This document shows, one piece after another, positions 1-5,867 of a stretch of 5,867 nucleotides of DNA. Location: assembly GCA_937891975.1 (NCBI GenBank), contig CALAUA010000024.1, forward strand, positions 1 through 5,867. Reading direction: 5' to 3'. The notes under the pieces were generated by a model. That model searched no databases. It was not told the origin of the DNA and was given only the letters and a program-made list of their open reading frames with translations. The number at the start of each line of letters is the position of its first letter. The stretch's first letter is position 1. Source of the DNA: an uncultured Bacteroidales bacterium. Lineage in GTDB: Bacteria > Bacteroidota > Bacteroidia > Bacteroidales > Paludibacteraceae. Made by a program: the position numbers and the translations under genes.

Positions 1-193
1 CCGTATTACTAACTGGATCGCTATCCTTACCTGATACACGCTGAGGAGCATGAGAAGCGTTATCACCCATCGCGATAGAGGCACACAAAGTCACCTTCTG
101 ACCTGCTTGGAAAGGAGTATCGACATCCTTTGATCTGTCAGCGCATGAGACGATCAACAATGCACTGGCTATAATAGAGAATAACTTTTTCAT
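1..193 (-). CDS. Fimbrillin-like surface lipoprotein, array copy 5 (3' part cut off by window edge)
   Basis: Only the first 64 codons are inside the window; the gene runs off the left edge. The ATG at 191-193 is chosen because its N-terminus matches those of the three complete neighbours. It starts MKKLFSIIASALLIVSC, a type II signal peptide with lipobox IVSC, so Cys17 would be lipidated and the protein anchored to a membrane, probably the outer one. The visible protein differs from the copy at 3378-4892 by one residue (Lys22 for Asn22), but several silent bases follow the copy at 219-1733 instead, so it is a mosaic. It lies 25 bp downstream of the stop of the preceding gene and is probably co-transcribed with it. 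The fimbrillin-like and C-terminal lectin-like domains are inferred from the paralogues, not seen. Family membership is near certain; ligand and function are unknown. Confidence 0.9.
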   Translation of the reverse strand, partial: MKKLFSIIASALLIVSCADRSKDVDTPFQAGQKVTLCASIAMGDNASHAPQRVSGKDSDPVSNT

Positions 194-218
194 AATTTGT
201 AAATTCTATCATTCATAG
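194..218 (-). promoter_or_regulatory. 25-bp spacer and translation-initiation region of the gene at 1-193
   Basis: This AT-rich spacer reads TTTACAAATT just before the ATG on the minus strand. It has no AGGAGG-type site, no hairpin and no recognisable Bacteroidetes promoter. Only the TTACA before the start is shared with the other spacers, so this junction has a different history. Confidence 0.45.
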
Positions 219-1733
219 TTACTCCAAATCCTTCACTAAGCGAACAGAAAGACCACTGTAGCAGTCCCAGTATGACGTCCTTGCTGTTTGCGATGTGAAG
301 CTGAGGACGTGTGACATTGGATTGGAATCGTCGTATTTCAGCGTATTAGACCAATAGCAACCGTTTTTCTGCACTTGCCATATAATCCAATCAGCATACC
401 AATTATGACAACGCTCACCCGCAGCAGGGAGGAAAATAGCACCTGCATCTTCAAGTTTCGCCCACTCTTCAGCTGTAAAAGATTGGTGCTCAGCATAGTA
501 CTCTACGCCATCATCATTATGGTTTCCAAACTTAAAGCTTATACCACTTGGACATATCCAAATATCAGGCAACAATATCAGACCATTCACACCAGCGACT
601 TGAGCTACACCGTACAATTGATCGGCGTTGCTACGAGTTTCTACCAAATACTCCCACTCCTCCAACGATAATGTGCGCCATGTATTTGCGGCATCGGTGC
701 CAATTTGATTCTGCCCCCAATCTACGAAATCACCAAACTTACCATAAAAAAACTCAGTCTTGAGCATACCATATTCCGACTTCGTTGAACTCCAACCAAA
801 CAAATCCAGCCAGCCATCATACGATGGATTTGTGAAGTTAGCATGTGTGTTTTCCATACCAATATAATCCCACTGATTTGGTGCGAAACGCCATTTCTTA
901 TTCTTTGGATGGTATTGTAAGTTGCCCTTTGAGAATTCCACTTTCTTGTCGGCCCCTACGGAGAAGAACACCCCCAAAGCTTTAGCAGGCATCATCATCG
1001 CTTTTCCCGCAGCGAACTCAGCAGGGCTTGATTTAGTGTATGTCTTTAAAAGCGTACTTTCGCTATTATACACATCTACATTGAAACCATTAGCCCACTT
1101 ACCTGCTGGAACGACGATATAAAACAATGTGGCAGTAGTTGGCTCCAAGGTCGCATCCGAGCAATTGAGTGTATAAGTCTTACTATCAGCAGGGTTGGTC
1201 AGAACAATCTTACCCAGTTCATCGTTTCCAGCTAGTTGCAAACCCAACAAGGCATTATCTGCCGACAAGGTAAAACCACCTGCTACAGTTCCTTGAGTCT
1301 TGGTACTCATCTTCATCAAACCCTTACCAAAACCATTCTCTACATAGGTCTGTTCAGCAAGTACATCCTCGTTATAATCAGCAGGATAGACTACATCATA
1401 ACCACTACCATCGCCTGGCATCTCACCATAGAAACTACCCGCATTGGTGCCTGCACCACTGGTCAAAGTAAAGACAGAAGAATTATCGCCTACTTTCACC
1501 AACACGTTATCACCTGCATCCCAAGTAAGATCAACGACACCCGTATTACTAACTGGATCGCTATCCTTACCTGATACACGCTGAGGAGCATGAGAGGCGT
1601 CATCACCCGTCGCGATAGAGGCACACAAAGTCACCTTCTGACCTGCTTGGAAAGGAGTATCTACATCCTTAGATCTGTCAGCGCATGAAACGAGCAACAA
1701 TGCACTGGCTATAATAGAGAAAAGCTTTTTCAT
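219..1733 (-). CDS. Fimbrillin-like lipoprotein with C-terminal lectin/FGE-like domain, array copy 4
   Basis: This encodes 504 residues and is complete. Residues 1-17 are a lipoprotein signal (lipobox LVSC, Cys17), so surface or periplasmic anchoring is expected. Residues about 30-250 resemble Bacteroidales Mfa/fimbrillin-like domains: a TWDAGD motif at 70-75, then FTL, FYGEMPG and YPADY strands. Residues about 256-504 form the second domain: NLQY (271-274), WRF (281-283), DLFGWS (310-315), FVDWG (336-340), TWRTLSLEEWEYL (351-363), GVNGLILLPD (381-390), FLPAAG (434-439), CYW (459-461), VRLVKDLE (497-504). The TWRTL..EW.YL and terminal VRLV pattern resembles the C-type-lectin/FGE-like fold. 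Its cysteines 442, 459 and 491 are not shared by the paralogues, so binding is likelier than catalysis. It ends in an extra Glu after the common VRLVKDL, from a 3-bp difference at the stop. It sits 27 bp after the previous gene. A role as adhesin or ligand-binding surface protein is inferred. Confidence 0.88.
   Translation of the reverse strand: MKKLFSIIASALLLVSCADRSKDVDTPFQAGQKVTLCASIATGDDASHAPQRVSGKDSDPVSNTGVVDLTWDAGDNVLVKVGDNSSVFTLTSGAGTNAGSFYGEMPGDGSGYDVVYPADYNEDVLAEQTYVENGFGKGLMKMSTKTQGTVAGGFTLSADNALLGLQLAGNDELGKIVLTNPADSKTYTLNCSDATLEPTTATLFYIVVPAGKWANGFNVDVYNSESTLLKTYTKSSPAEFAAGKAMMMPAKALGVFFSVGADKKVEFSKGNLQYHPKNKKWRFAPNQWDYIGMENTHANFTNPSYDGWLDLFGWSSTKSEYGMLKTEFFYGKFGDFVDWGQNQIGTDAANTWRTLSLEEWEYLVETRSNADQLYGVAQVAGVNGLILLPDIWICPSGISFKFGNHNDDGVEYYAEHQSFTAEEWAKLEDAGAIFLPAAGERCHNWYADWIIWQVQKNGCYWSNTLKYDDSNPMSHVLSFTSQTARTSYWDCYSGLSVRLVKDLE
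1224..1733 (-). repeat. Constant 5' module, copy in gene 219-1733 (codons 1-170)
   Basis: This covers codons 1-170: signal peptide plus the first part of the fimbrillin-like domain. It aligns without gaps to the same stretch at 2841-3350 (153/170 residues identical by my count) and 4383-4892 (155/170). Amino-acid changes cluster at residues 42-64 and 107-127; the signal peptide and residues 128-143 are almost fixed. Confidence 0.85.
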
Positions 1734-1786
1734 ATCTGTAAATAGTTAATAGCTTATTTACTACAAATCCTTAACCAAGCGGACGG
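1612..1786. repeat. Gene-junction repeat, left copy (stop, spacer and start of next gene)
   Basis: These 175 bp match 3229-3403 with two differences, both at the stop/spacer boundary (1760-1761 against 3377-3378). The block spans the last eight codons and stop of one gene, the 27-bp spacer and the first 41 codons of the next. It stops exactly where the hypervariable C-terminal coding segment begins. Confidence 0.9.
1734..1760 (-). promoter_or_regulatory. 27-bp spacer and translation-initiation region of the gene at 219-1733
   Basis: On the minus strand it ends TTTACAGAT before the ATG and differs at one base from the spacer at 3351-3377. The absence of a strong Shine-Dalgarno fits Bacteroidetes, where AT-rich leaders suffice. 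No room for a terminator plus promoter is apparent, which supports co-transcription. Confidence 0.45.
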
Positions 1787-3350
1787 AGCGACCATAGAAG
1801 CGATAAATAGATGCATCCCAAATGCACACGTCGATACCGCTGCGGATGGCCACTTCATTCACGTCTTCCCCTGCACACCAATAGTAACCGTAATCCTGCT
1901 CATCACTCACGATATTACAATTTCGTGCGCCAGCAGCTGGAAGAAAAATAGCACCAGCTTCTTCAAGTTTTGACCATTGGTCTATTGTAAAGGTCTGATA
2001 ATTTGCATAACTATTCCCTGTATAGTCATTTCTAGGAAAACCTAATTTAAAAGGTACACCAAGAGGATATACCCAGACCCAATTATCAGGAAACAATATT
2101 AGACCATTAACCCCATTCACTTGAGCAACAGTTATTAGAGTGCTTGCGTTTTGACGGCGGTTTAACAAATAATCCCATTCATCTTTTGTCAAAGTGCGCC
2201 ATGTATTAGGGGCGTCACTACCAATTTTGTTAGTTCCCCAATCTATAAAAGTACCTGAACAATCCTCATTTTCGTCAGGGTAGGGGTAGTTCCACGGGTC
2301 GTCAGGTCTGCCCGCACCAAATTGGAAAGTACTTGTACTACCACTCCAACTAAACAAATCAAGCTTATCTGCAAGCTTATGGTATTCATATGTTTTGTCA
2401 TCATGTTCATTATACCTATAATAAAGTTCAATATTGGCTTGACCGAGCATATCGTATTGATTTTCAGCGAACGACCATGTATTCGTAGAATGAGTGTACT
2501 GTAGATTACCTGGGGAGAAAGTCACTTGCTTTTCTGCTGAAACAGAAAAACCTACAGTTTTTACTGTGGACACATCTTGTACTGGCATTATCCTAGCAGT
2601 AGAATGCTCAAAATATGTGGGATTATCAGCTTCTAGTCTGTTGATAATCCTCTTATTATCAGTCGCATACACATCTACTATAAATCCGAAGTTCCAGCAA
2701 GCCCCATCATCCCAGGAATTATGACCAGGAACTACTATATAGAACATGGTAGAAGTGCTGGTGAGAGTGATACCAGGGCATTTGAGGGTATAAGTCTTTT
2801 CATTATCAGGATCAGTAAGAACAATCTTACCTATTTCATCGTTTCCAGCCAGTTGTAAACCCAACAAGGCATTGTCTGCCGACAAAGTAAAACCACCTTC
2901 TACAGTTCCACGTGTCTTGGTGCTCATCTTCATCAAACCCTTGCCAAAACCATTCTCTACATAGGTCTGTACGGCAAGTACATCTTCGCTATAATCAGCA
3001 GGATATACCACATCATAGTAACTACCCTCTCCTGGCATCTCACCATAGAAACTACCCTCGCTGGTGCCTGCACCACTGGTCAAAGTAAAGACAGAAGACT
3101 TGTCATCTACTTTCACCAACACCTTATCACCTGCATCCCACGTAAGATCAACGACACCTGTAGTGCTACCTGGATTGCTATCCTTACCAGATACACGCTG
3201 AGGAGCATTAGCGGCATCATCACCCGATGCGATAGAGGCACACAAAGTCACCTTCTGACCTGCTTGGAAAGGAGTATCTACATCCTTAGATCTGTCAGCG
3301 CATGAAACGAGCAACAATGCACTGGCTATAATAGAGAAAAGCTTTTTCAT
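1761..3350 (-). CDS. Fimbrillin-like lipoprotein with C-terminal lectin/FGE-like domain, array copy 3 (longest)
   Basis: This encodes 529 residues and is complete, the longest copy seen. The signal peptide with Cys17 and constant module match the others; residues 1-170 differ from the copy at 219-1733 at 17 positions with no gaps. The extra length is in the variable part: a longer loop at about 209-222, and an acidic, tyrosine-rich insertion at about 305-365 around the DLFSWSGST motif (331-339). Framework motifs remain: NLQY (282-285), FIDWG (368-372), TWRTLTKDEWDYL (383-395), GVNGLILFPD (413-422), FLPAAG (469-474), VRLVKDL (523-529). It has YYWC (489-492) where other copies have YWS, and SW where they have GW in the LFGWS motif. 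It lies 27 bp after the stop of the gene at 3378-4892. Its stop is TAG, while neighbours use TAA. Surface display is predicted from the signal; a ligand-binding role is inference from the fold. Confidence 0.88.
   Translation of the reverse strand: MKKLFSIIASALLLVSCADRSKDVDTPFQAGQKVTLCASIASGDDAANAPQRVSGKDSNPGSTTGVVDLTWDAGDKVLVKVDDKSSVFTLTSGAGTSEGSFYGEMPGEGSYYDVVYPADYSEDVLAVQTYVENGFGKGLMKMSTKTRGTVEGGFTLSADNALLGLQLAGNDEIGKIVLTDPDNEKTYTLKCPGITLTSTSTMFYIVVPGHNSWDDGACWNFGFIVDVYATDNKRIINRLEADNPTYFEHSTARIMPVQDVSTVKTVGFSVSAEKQVTFSPGNLQYTHSTNTWSFAENQYDMLGQANIELYYRYNEHDDKTYEYHKLADKLDLFSWSGSTSTFQFGAGRPDDPWNYPYPDENEDCSGTFIDWGTNKIGSDAPNTWRTLTKDEWDYLLNRRQNASTLITVAQVNGVNGLILFPDNWVWVYPLGVPFKLGFPRNDYTGNSYANYQTFTIDQWSKLEEAGAIFLPAAGARNCNIVSDEQDYGYYWCAGEDVNEVAIRSGIDVCIWDASIYRFYGRSVRLVKDL
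2841..3350 (-). repeat. Constant 5' module, copy in gene 1761-3350 (codons 1-170)
   Basis: This is the ungapped equivalent of 1224-1733. Its last part, nearest the start codon (from 3229), is base-for-base identical to the copy at 1612-1733. The middle, residues about 54-95, is the most divergent of the three copies (for example NPGSTT and VDDK). Confidence 0.85.
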
Positions 3351-3403
3351 ATCTGTAAATAGTTAATAGCTTATTTGTTACAAATCCTTAACCAAGCGGA
3401 CGG
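3229..3403. repeat. Gene-junction repeat, right copy
   Basis: This is the partner of 1612-1786 at an offset of 1617 bp. Near identity across coding and non-coding DNA points to a recent duplication of a whole gene-plus-spacer unit, or to gene conversion at the junctions. Confidence 0.9.
3351..3377 (-). promoter_or_regulatory. 27-bp spacer and translation-initiation region of the gene at 1761-3350
   Basis: This is nearly identical to 1734-1760 and has the same TTTACAGAT before the start codon. The conserved spacer belongs to the duplicated junction block. Confidence 0.45.
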
Positions 3404-4892
3404 CATTTCTTTCTTGACGGTTCATACGGTATTCGGAATATAGAGCTCCAGGGTGATAGTATATACCCCATATGTAATCACCAGTCCAAACACTAGATGA
3501 CCAATATATTCCAAAGTCAGAATAATAAACTATATCTGGATTATCTGCATCGGGTTTGACATATGCTCCAGCAGCAGGAAGAAAAAGAGCACCTGCCTGT
3601 TCCATCTCAGCCCATTGATTAGCGTTGATGGATTGATGTAGTCCATAAGTATTTTCATCAACAGGCGTAAGGGTTGATAATCCAGATTTAAAAGTTATAC
3701 CATCTGGACACTCCCATTTATCAGGCAGCACAATCAAACCATTGATGCCATTGATACTTGCAACACCTATCAACTCATTCGCGTTAGTTCGTTCGGTGAG
3801 CAAGTATATCCACTCTTTTTTGGTTAATGTACGCCATGTATTAGGAGCATCATCACTAATCTGATTTGTACCCCAATCTACGAAAGAACCTGAATAGTCA
3901 TTACTATCTTCAGAACTGCTCACACCAAACTTAGCAGAACCAGTACTACCGCTCCAGCCAAACAAATCAATCCATCCATCATAGTTTAATATATCTCCAT
4001 GGGTTTCACCAATATAACTCAATTGATTAAGTGCAAAACGCCATTTATCGTTTTTGGGATGGTATTGCAAGTTGCCTGGAGAGAAAGTCACCTTCTGCGT
4101 TGCACTCACAGAGAATACACTAATCTTTTGATACACTGGCTGAACAGGCATCACAATAGCATTTCCAGCAGCAAAGGTAGAAGAACTCTTTTTTGTAAAA
4201 TCTTTGATAGGCTCGCCAGAACCATCATACACCGTTATCGTAAAACCCTGTGCCCACTCACCTGATGGAACGACGATATAAAACAATACAGATGCATCTG
4301 TCAACTCTATTTCAGGACAAAGCAATGCATACGTATTGTTATTCGCACGGTTGGTAAATTCAATTTTGCTTACTTTAGCACCATCGCCCATTAATTGCAA
4401 ACCAACTAAAGCATTGTCTGCCGACAAGGTAAAACCTCCTTCTACAGTTCCAGGTATCTTGGTGCTCATCTTCATCAAGCCCTTGCCAAAACCATTCTCT
4501 ACATAAGTCTGCTCGGTAAGTACTGCCTCGTTATAATCAGCAGGATAGACTACATCATAACTACTACCCTCGCCTGGCATCTCACCATAGAAACTACCCT
4601 CGTTGGTGCCTGCACCACTGGTCAAAGTAAAGACAGAAGAATTATCGCCTACTTTCACCAACACGTTATCACCTGCATCCCAAGTAAGATCAACGACACC
4701 CGTATTACTAACTGGATCGCTATCCTTACCAGATACACGCTGAGGAGCATGAGAAGCGTTATCACCCATCGCGATAGATGCACACAATGTCACCTTCTGA
4801 CCTGCTTGGAAAGGAGTATCGACATCATTAGATCTGTCAGCGCATGAGACGATCAACAATGCACTGGCTATAATAGAGAAAAGCTTTTTCAT
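3378..4892 (-). CDS. Fimbrillin-like lipoprotein with C-terminal lectin/FGE-like domain, array copy 2
   Basis: This encodes 504 residues and is complete. It has a lipoprotein signal with lipobox IVSC (Cys17), then the constant fimbrillin-like module, 155 of 170 residues identical to the copy at 219-1733. The rest of that domain (171-255) is clearly divergent, for example KVSKIEFTNRANNN. The second domain starts near 258 and keeps NLQY (274-277), DGWIDLFGWSGSTGS (305-319), FVDWG (337-341), TWRTLTKKEWIYL (352-364), GINGLIVLPD (382-391), FLPAAG (437-442), YWSSS (463-467) and VRLVKDL (498-504). The segment around 305-341 closely matches the upstream gene at 4921-5867, while the N-terminus matches the downstream copies, so this gene looks like a recombinant of two lineages. 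It starts 28 bp after the upstream stop; the leader ends TTACAGGTT before ATG. A surface ligand-binding function is inferred, not shown. Confidence 0.88.
   Translation of the reverse strand: MKKLFSIIASALLIVSCADRSNDVDTPFQAGQKVTLCASIAMGDNASHAPQRVSGKDSDPVSNTGVVDLTWDAGDNVLVKVGDNSSVFTLTSGAGTNEGSFYGEMPGEGSSYDVVYPADYNEAVLTEQTYVENGFGKGLMKMSTKIPGTVEGGFTLSADNALVGLQLMGDGAKVSKIEFTNRANNNTYALLCPEIELTDASVLFYIVVPSGEWAQGFTITVYDGSGEPIKDFTKKSSSTFAAGNAIVMPVQPVYQKISVFSVSATQKVTFSPGNLQYHPKNDKWRFALNQLSYIGETHGDILNYDGWIDLFGWSGSTGSAKFGVSSSEDSNDYSGSFVDWGTNQISDDAPNTWRTLTKKEWIYLLTERTNANELIGVASINGINGLIVLPDKWECPDGITFKSGLSTLTPVDENTYGLHQSINANQWAEMEQAGALFLPAAGAYVKPDADNPDIVYYSDFGIYWSSSVWTGDYIWGIYYHPGALYSEYRMNRQERNAVRLVKDL
3871..3974. 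repeat. Shared C-terminal-domain block, copy in gene 3378-4892
   Basis: This matches 5387-5490 at a constant offset of 1516 bp, including two perfect runs of 33 bp (3871-3903 and 3912-3944) separated by an 8-bp divergent patch. It encodes the segment from WIDLFGWSGSTGS to FVDWG. The genes at 219-1733 and 1761-3350 have unrelated sequence and other lengths in the same place. Confidence 0.8.
4383..4892 (-). repeat. Constant 5' module, copy in gene 3378-4892 (codons 1-170)
   Basis: This is the ungapped equivalent of 1224-1733. Bases 4603-4730 are identical to 1444-1571 (128 bp), while the first codons instead match the truncated gene at 1-193, including the IVSC lipobox. Similarity falls off after about codon 165, which marks the end of the constant module. 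Confidence 0.85.
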
Positions 4893-4920
4893 AACCTGTA
4901 AGCTATTAACACGTTATTGG
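4893..4920 (-). promoter_or_regulatory. 28-bp spacer and translation-initiation region of the gene at 3378-4892
   Basis: It ends CTTACAGGTT before the ATG on the minus strand. The AGG is only about two bases from the start, too close for a normal Shine-Dalgarno. The centre differs from the other spacers and holds AGCTATTAAC (4901-4910, plus strand), the exact inverse of a 10-mer in the spacers at 1734-1760 and 3351-3377. Confidence 0.4.
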
Positions 4921-5867
4921 TTACAAATCTTTAACCAAGCGAACGGAAAGACCTTCTTTACAGCGAGTGAATTCAACCCCCGCCCCACTCGAAGTAAAAT
5001 AGAAGTTACATGCTTCTATCCCATCGGGGTCATCATAATTCGCTGTGGCTGACCAATAATACCCATAATAATTTAAGCCTGGCACAGAGTTGCCACCACG
5101 ACTACCCGCTGCAGGTAAGAAAACCGCACCAGCTGATTCGAGTTTTAACCACTCATCAGTAGTAAAATTCTGATGGTAAGAATAATGTTCAGGTAGTGTA
5201 GTTAAAAAACCCGATTTAAAAGTAACACCAGCAGGACAAGTCCAATTATCAGGCAACAATACCAAGCCATTTACTCCGTTGACACAAGCTATACCTTTTA
5301 GATTGGAACGGCTAAATAAATAGCTCCACTCTAGATCAGTCAAAGTGCGCCATGTATTAGGTTCATCGTCACCTATTTTGTTAGTTCCCCAATCTACGAA
5401 AGAACCTGAATAGTCATTATCATTTCGAGAACTGCTCACACCAAACTTAGCAGAACCAGTGCTACCGCTCCAACCAAACAAATCAATCCAACCATCGTAA
5501 TCAGCAGAGATATTTGTGTTGTCTTCGCCAATACAATCCAACTGACTTTCTGCAAAACGCCATTCCTTATTCTTAGGATGGTATTGCAAGTTTCCAGGAG
5601 AGAAAGTCACCTGTTTGTCTGGTGAAATAGAAAAACCTACTGCTTCAATTACACTTTCGTCTATATCTAGTTTTGGCATCACCATCGCTTGTGAAGCAAT
5701 GAATGTAACATTACTAGCCTTCGTTAATGTTTTTAACTTGGTATCGTCACTCGCATACACATCTACAACAAAACCATTAGCCCACTCACCTGCTGGAACC
5801 ACAATATAAAATATCTTTGCTTCTGATGTCAACTTCACACCCGTACAAATCAAAGTATAAGTCTTAC
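4921..5867 (-). CDS. Fimbrillin-like lipoprotein with C-terminal lectin/FGE-like domain, array copy 1 (5' end outside window)
   Basis: The last 314 codons of a paralogue are present; its start lies beyond the right edge. A TTG at 5851-5853 is an internal leucine: the frame stays open to the edge and reads KTYTL, aligning with residues 185-189 of the copy at 219-1733. By that alignment the full protein should be near 500 residues. Visible parts are the end of the fimbrillin-like domain (FYIVVPAGEWANGF), then the second domain with FSPGNLQYHPK, DGWIDLFGWSGSTGS, FVDWGTNKI, TWRTLTDLEWSYL, GVNGLVLLPDNW, FLPAAGSR, YYWSAT and VRLVKDL. The helix after WSYL is about six residues shorter than in the other copies. 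The central segment is shared with the gene at 3378-4892. This gene precedes the other copies in transcription order, so any promoter for the cluster lies further right. Confidence 0.88.
   Translation of the reverse strand, partial: KTYTLICTGVKLTSEAKIFYIVVPAGEWANGFVVDVYASDDTKLKTLTKASNVTFIASQAMVMPKLDIDESVIEAVGFSISPDKQVTFSPGNLQYHPKNKEWRFAESQLDCIGEDNTNISADYDGWIDLFGWSGSTGSAKFGVSSSRNDNDYSGSFVDWGTNKIGDDEPNTWRTLTDLEWSYLFSRSNLKGIACVNGVNGLVLLPDNWTCPAGVTFKSGFLTTLPEHYSYHQNFTTDEWLKLESAGAVFLPAAGSRGGNSVPGLNYYGYYWSATANYDDPDGIEACNFYFTSSGAGVEFTRCKEGLSVRLVKDL
5387..5490. repeat. Shared C-terminal-domain block, copy in gene 4921-5867
   Basis: This is the partner of 3871-3974. High identity is confined to this central segment. 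The downstream hypervariable part, between FLPAAG and VRLVKDL, is unrelated in the two genes. Confidence 0.8.

Noticed and set aside
256..504. Active formylglycine-generating or sulfatase-modifying enzyme (minus-strand C-terminal domain)
   Set aside because: The fold-level resemblance is limited to framework motifs, and no cysteine pair is conserved across the paralogues, so catalysis of that type is not supported.
375..1574. Plus-strand open frames at 375-671, 548-763, 922-1122 and 1236-1574
   Set aside because: They lie antisense to the gene at 219-1733, lack recognisable domains or start contexts, and do not recur consistently opposite the other paralogues.
1734..1760. Intrinsic terminator or separate promoter in the spacers
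   Set aside because: The spacers are 25-28 bp, with only weak imperfect symmetry, no GC-rich stem with a T-run and no recognisable Bacteroidetes promoter.
2243..2724. Open frames at 2243-2431 (minus), 2322-2504 and 2494-2724 (plus)
   Set aside because: They are out-of-frame shadows inside the gene at 1761-3350, which has clear family homology along its whole length.
3999..4265. Plus-strand open frames at 3999-4265 and 5615-5809
   Set aside because: Both are antisense to genes with strong paralogue support, and no signal peptide or family resemblance is visible.
5851..5853. TTG as the start of the rightmost gene
   Set aside because: The frame continues open to the window edge and the residues before it (KTYT) match the interior of the paralogues, so it is an internal leucine codon.
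1..5867. CRISPR-like array because of regular repetition
   Set aside because: The repeats are whole genes about 1.5-1.6 kb apart with conserved reading frames, not 25-40 bp repeats with unique spacers.

Overview
The window is a fragment of a tandem array of paralogous surface lipoprotein genes, all on the minus strand, most likely from a member of the Bacteroidales (Bacteroides/Prevotella-like). This rests on moderately AT-rich DNA, start codons without a clear Shine-Dalgarno, Mfa/fimbrillin-like N-terminal domains behind a lipoprotein signal, and a C-terminal domain of a type common in gut and oral Bacteroidales. I cannot assign a genus.

Layout in the direction of transcription (right to left): a 5'-truncated gene (4921-5867), three complete genes (3378-4892, 1761-3350, 219-1733), and the first 64 codons of a fifth (1-193). 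Spacers are only 25-28 bp, with no visible promoter or hairpin terminator, so the array is probably one polycistronic unit. Nothing else is encoded; other reading frames, including all on the plus strand, look like shadows.

Each complete protein has the same plan. (1) An almost invariant lipoprotein signal with its cysteine at residue 17. (2) A constant fimbrillin-like module; residues 1-170 are about 90% identical between copies and free of indels. (3) A more divergent linker and end of that domain. (4) A C-terminal domain of about 240-265 residues with features of the C-type-lectin/formylglycine-generating-enzyme (FGE)-like fold. Its framework motifs (NLQY, TWRTL..EW.YL, NGLI..PD.W, FLPAAG, YW, VRLVKDL) are fixed, while the sequence between them varies in residues and length. 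The last 48-57 residues before VRLVKDL are the most variable.

The DNA is mosaic. Long identical blocks link different pairs of copies in different places, which points to unit duplication followed by recombination or gene conversion. The most interesting reading is a constant/variable repertoire of surface-displayed, probably ligand-binding lipoproteins. No recombinase, reverse transcriptase or template repeat is in the window, so the mechanism of diversification and the ligand are unknown.
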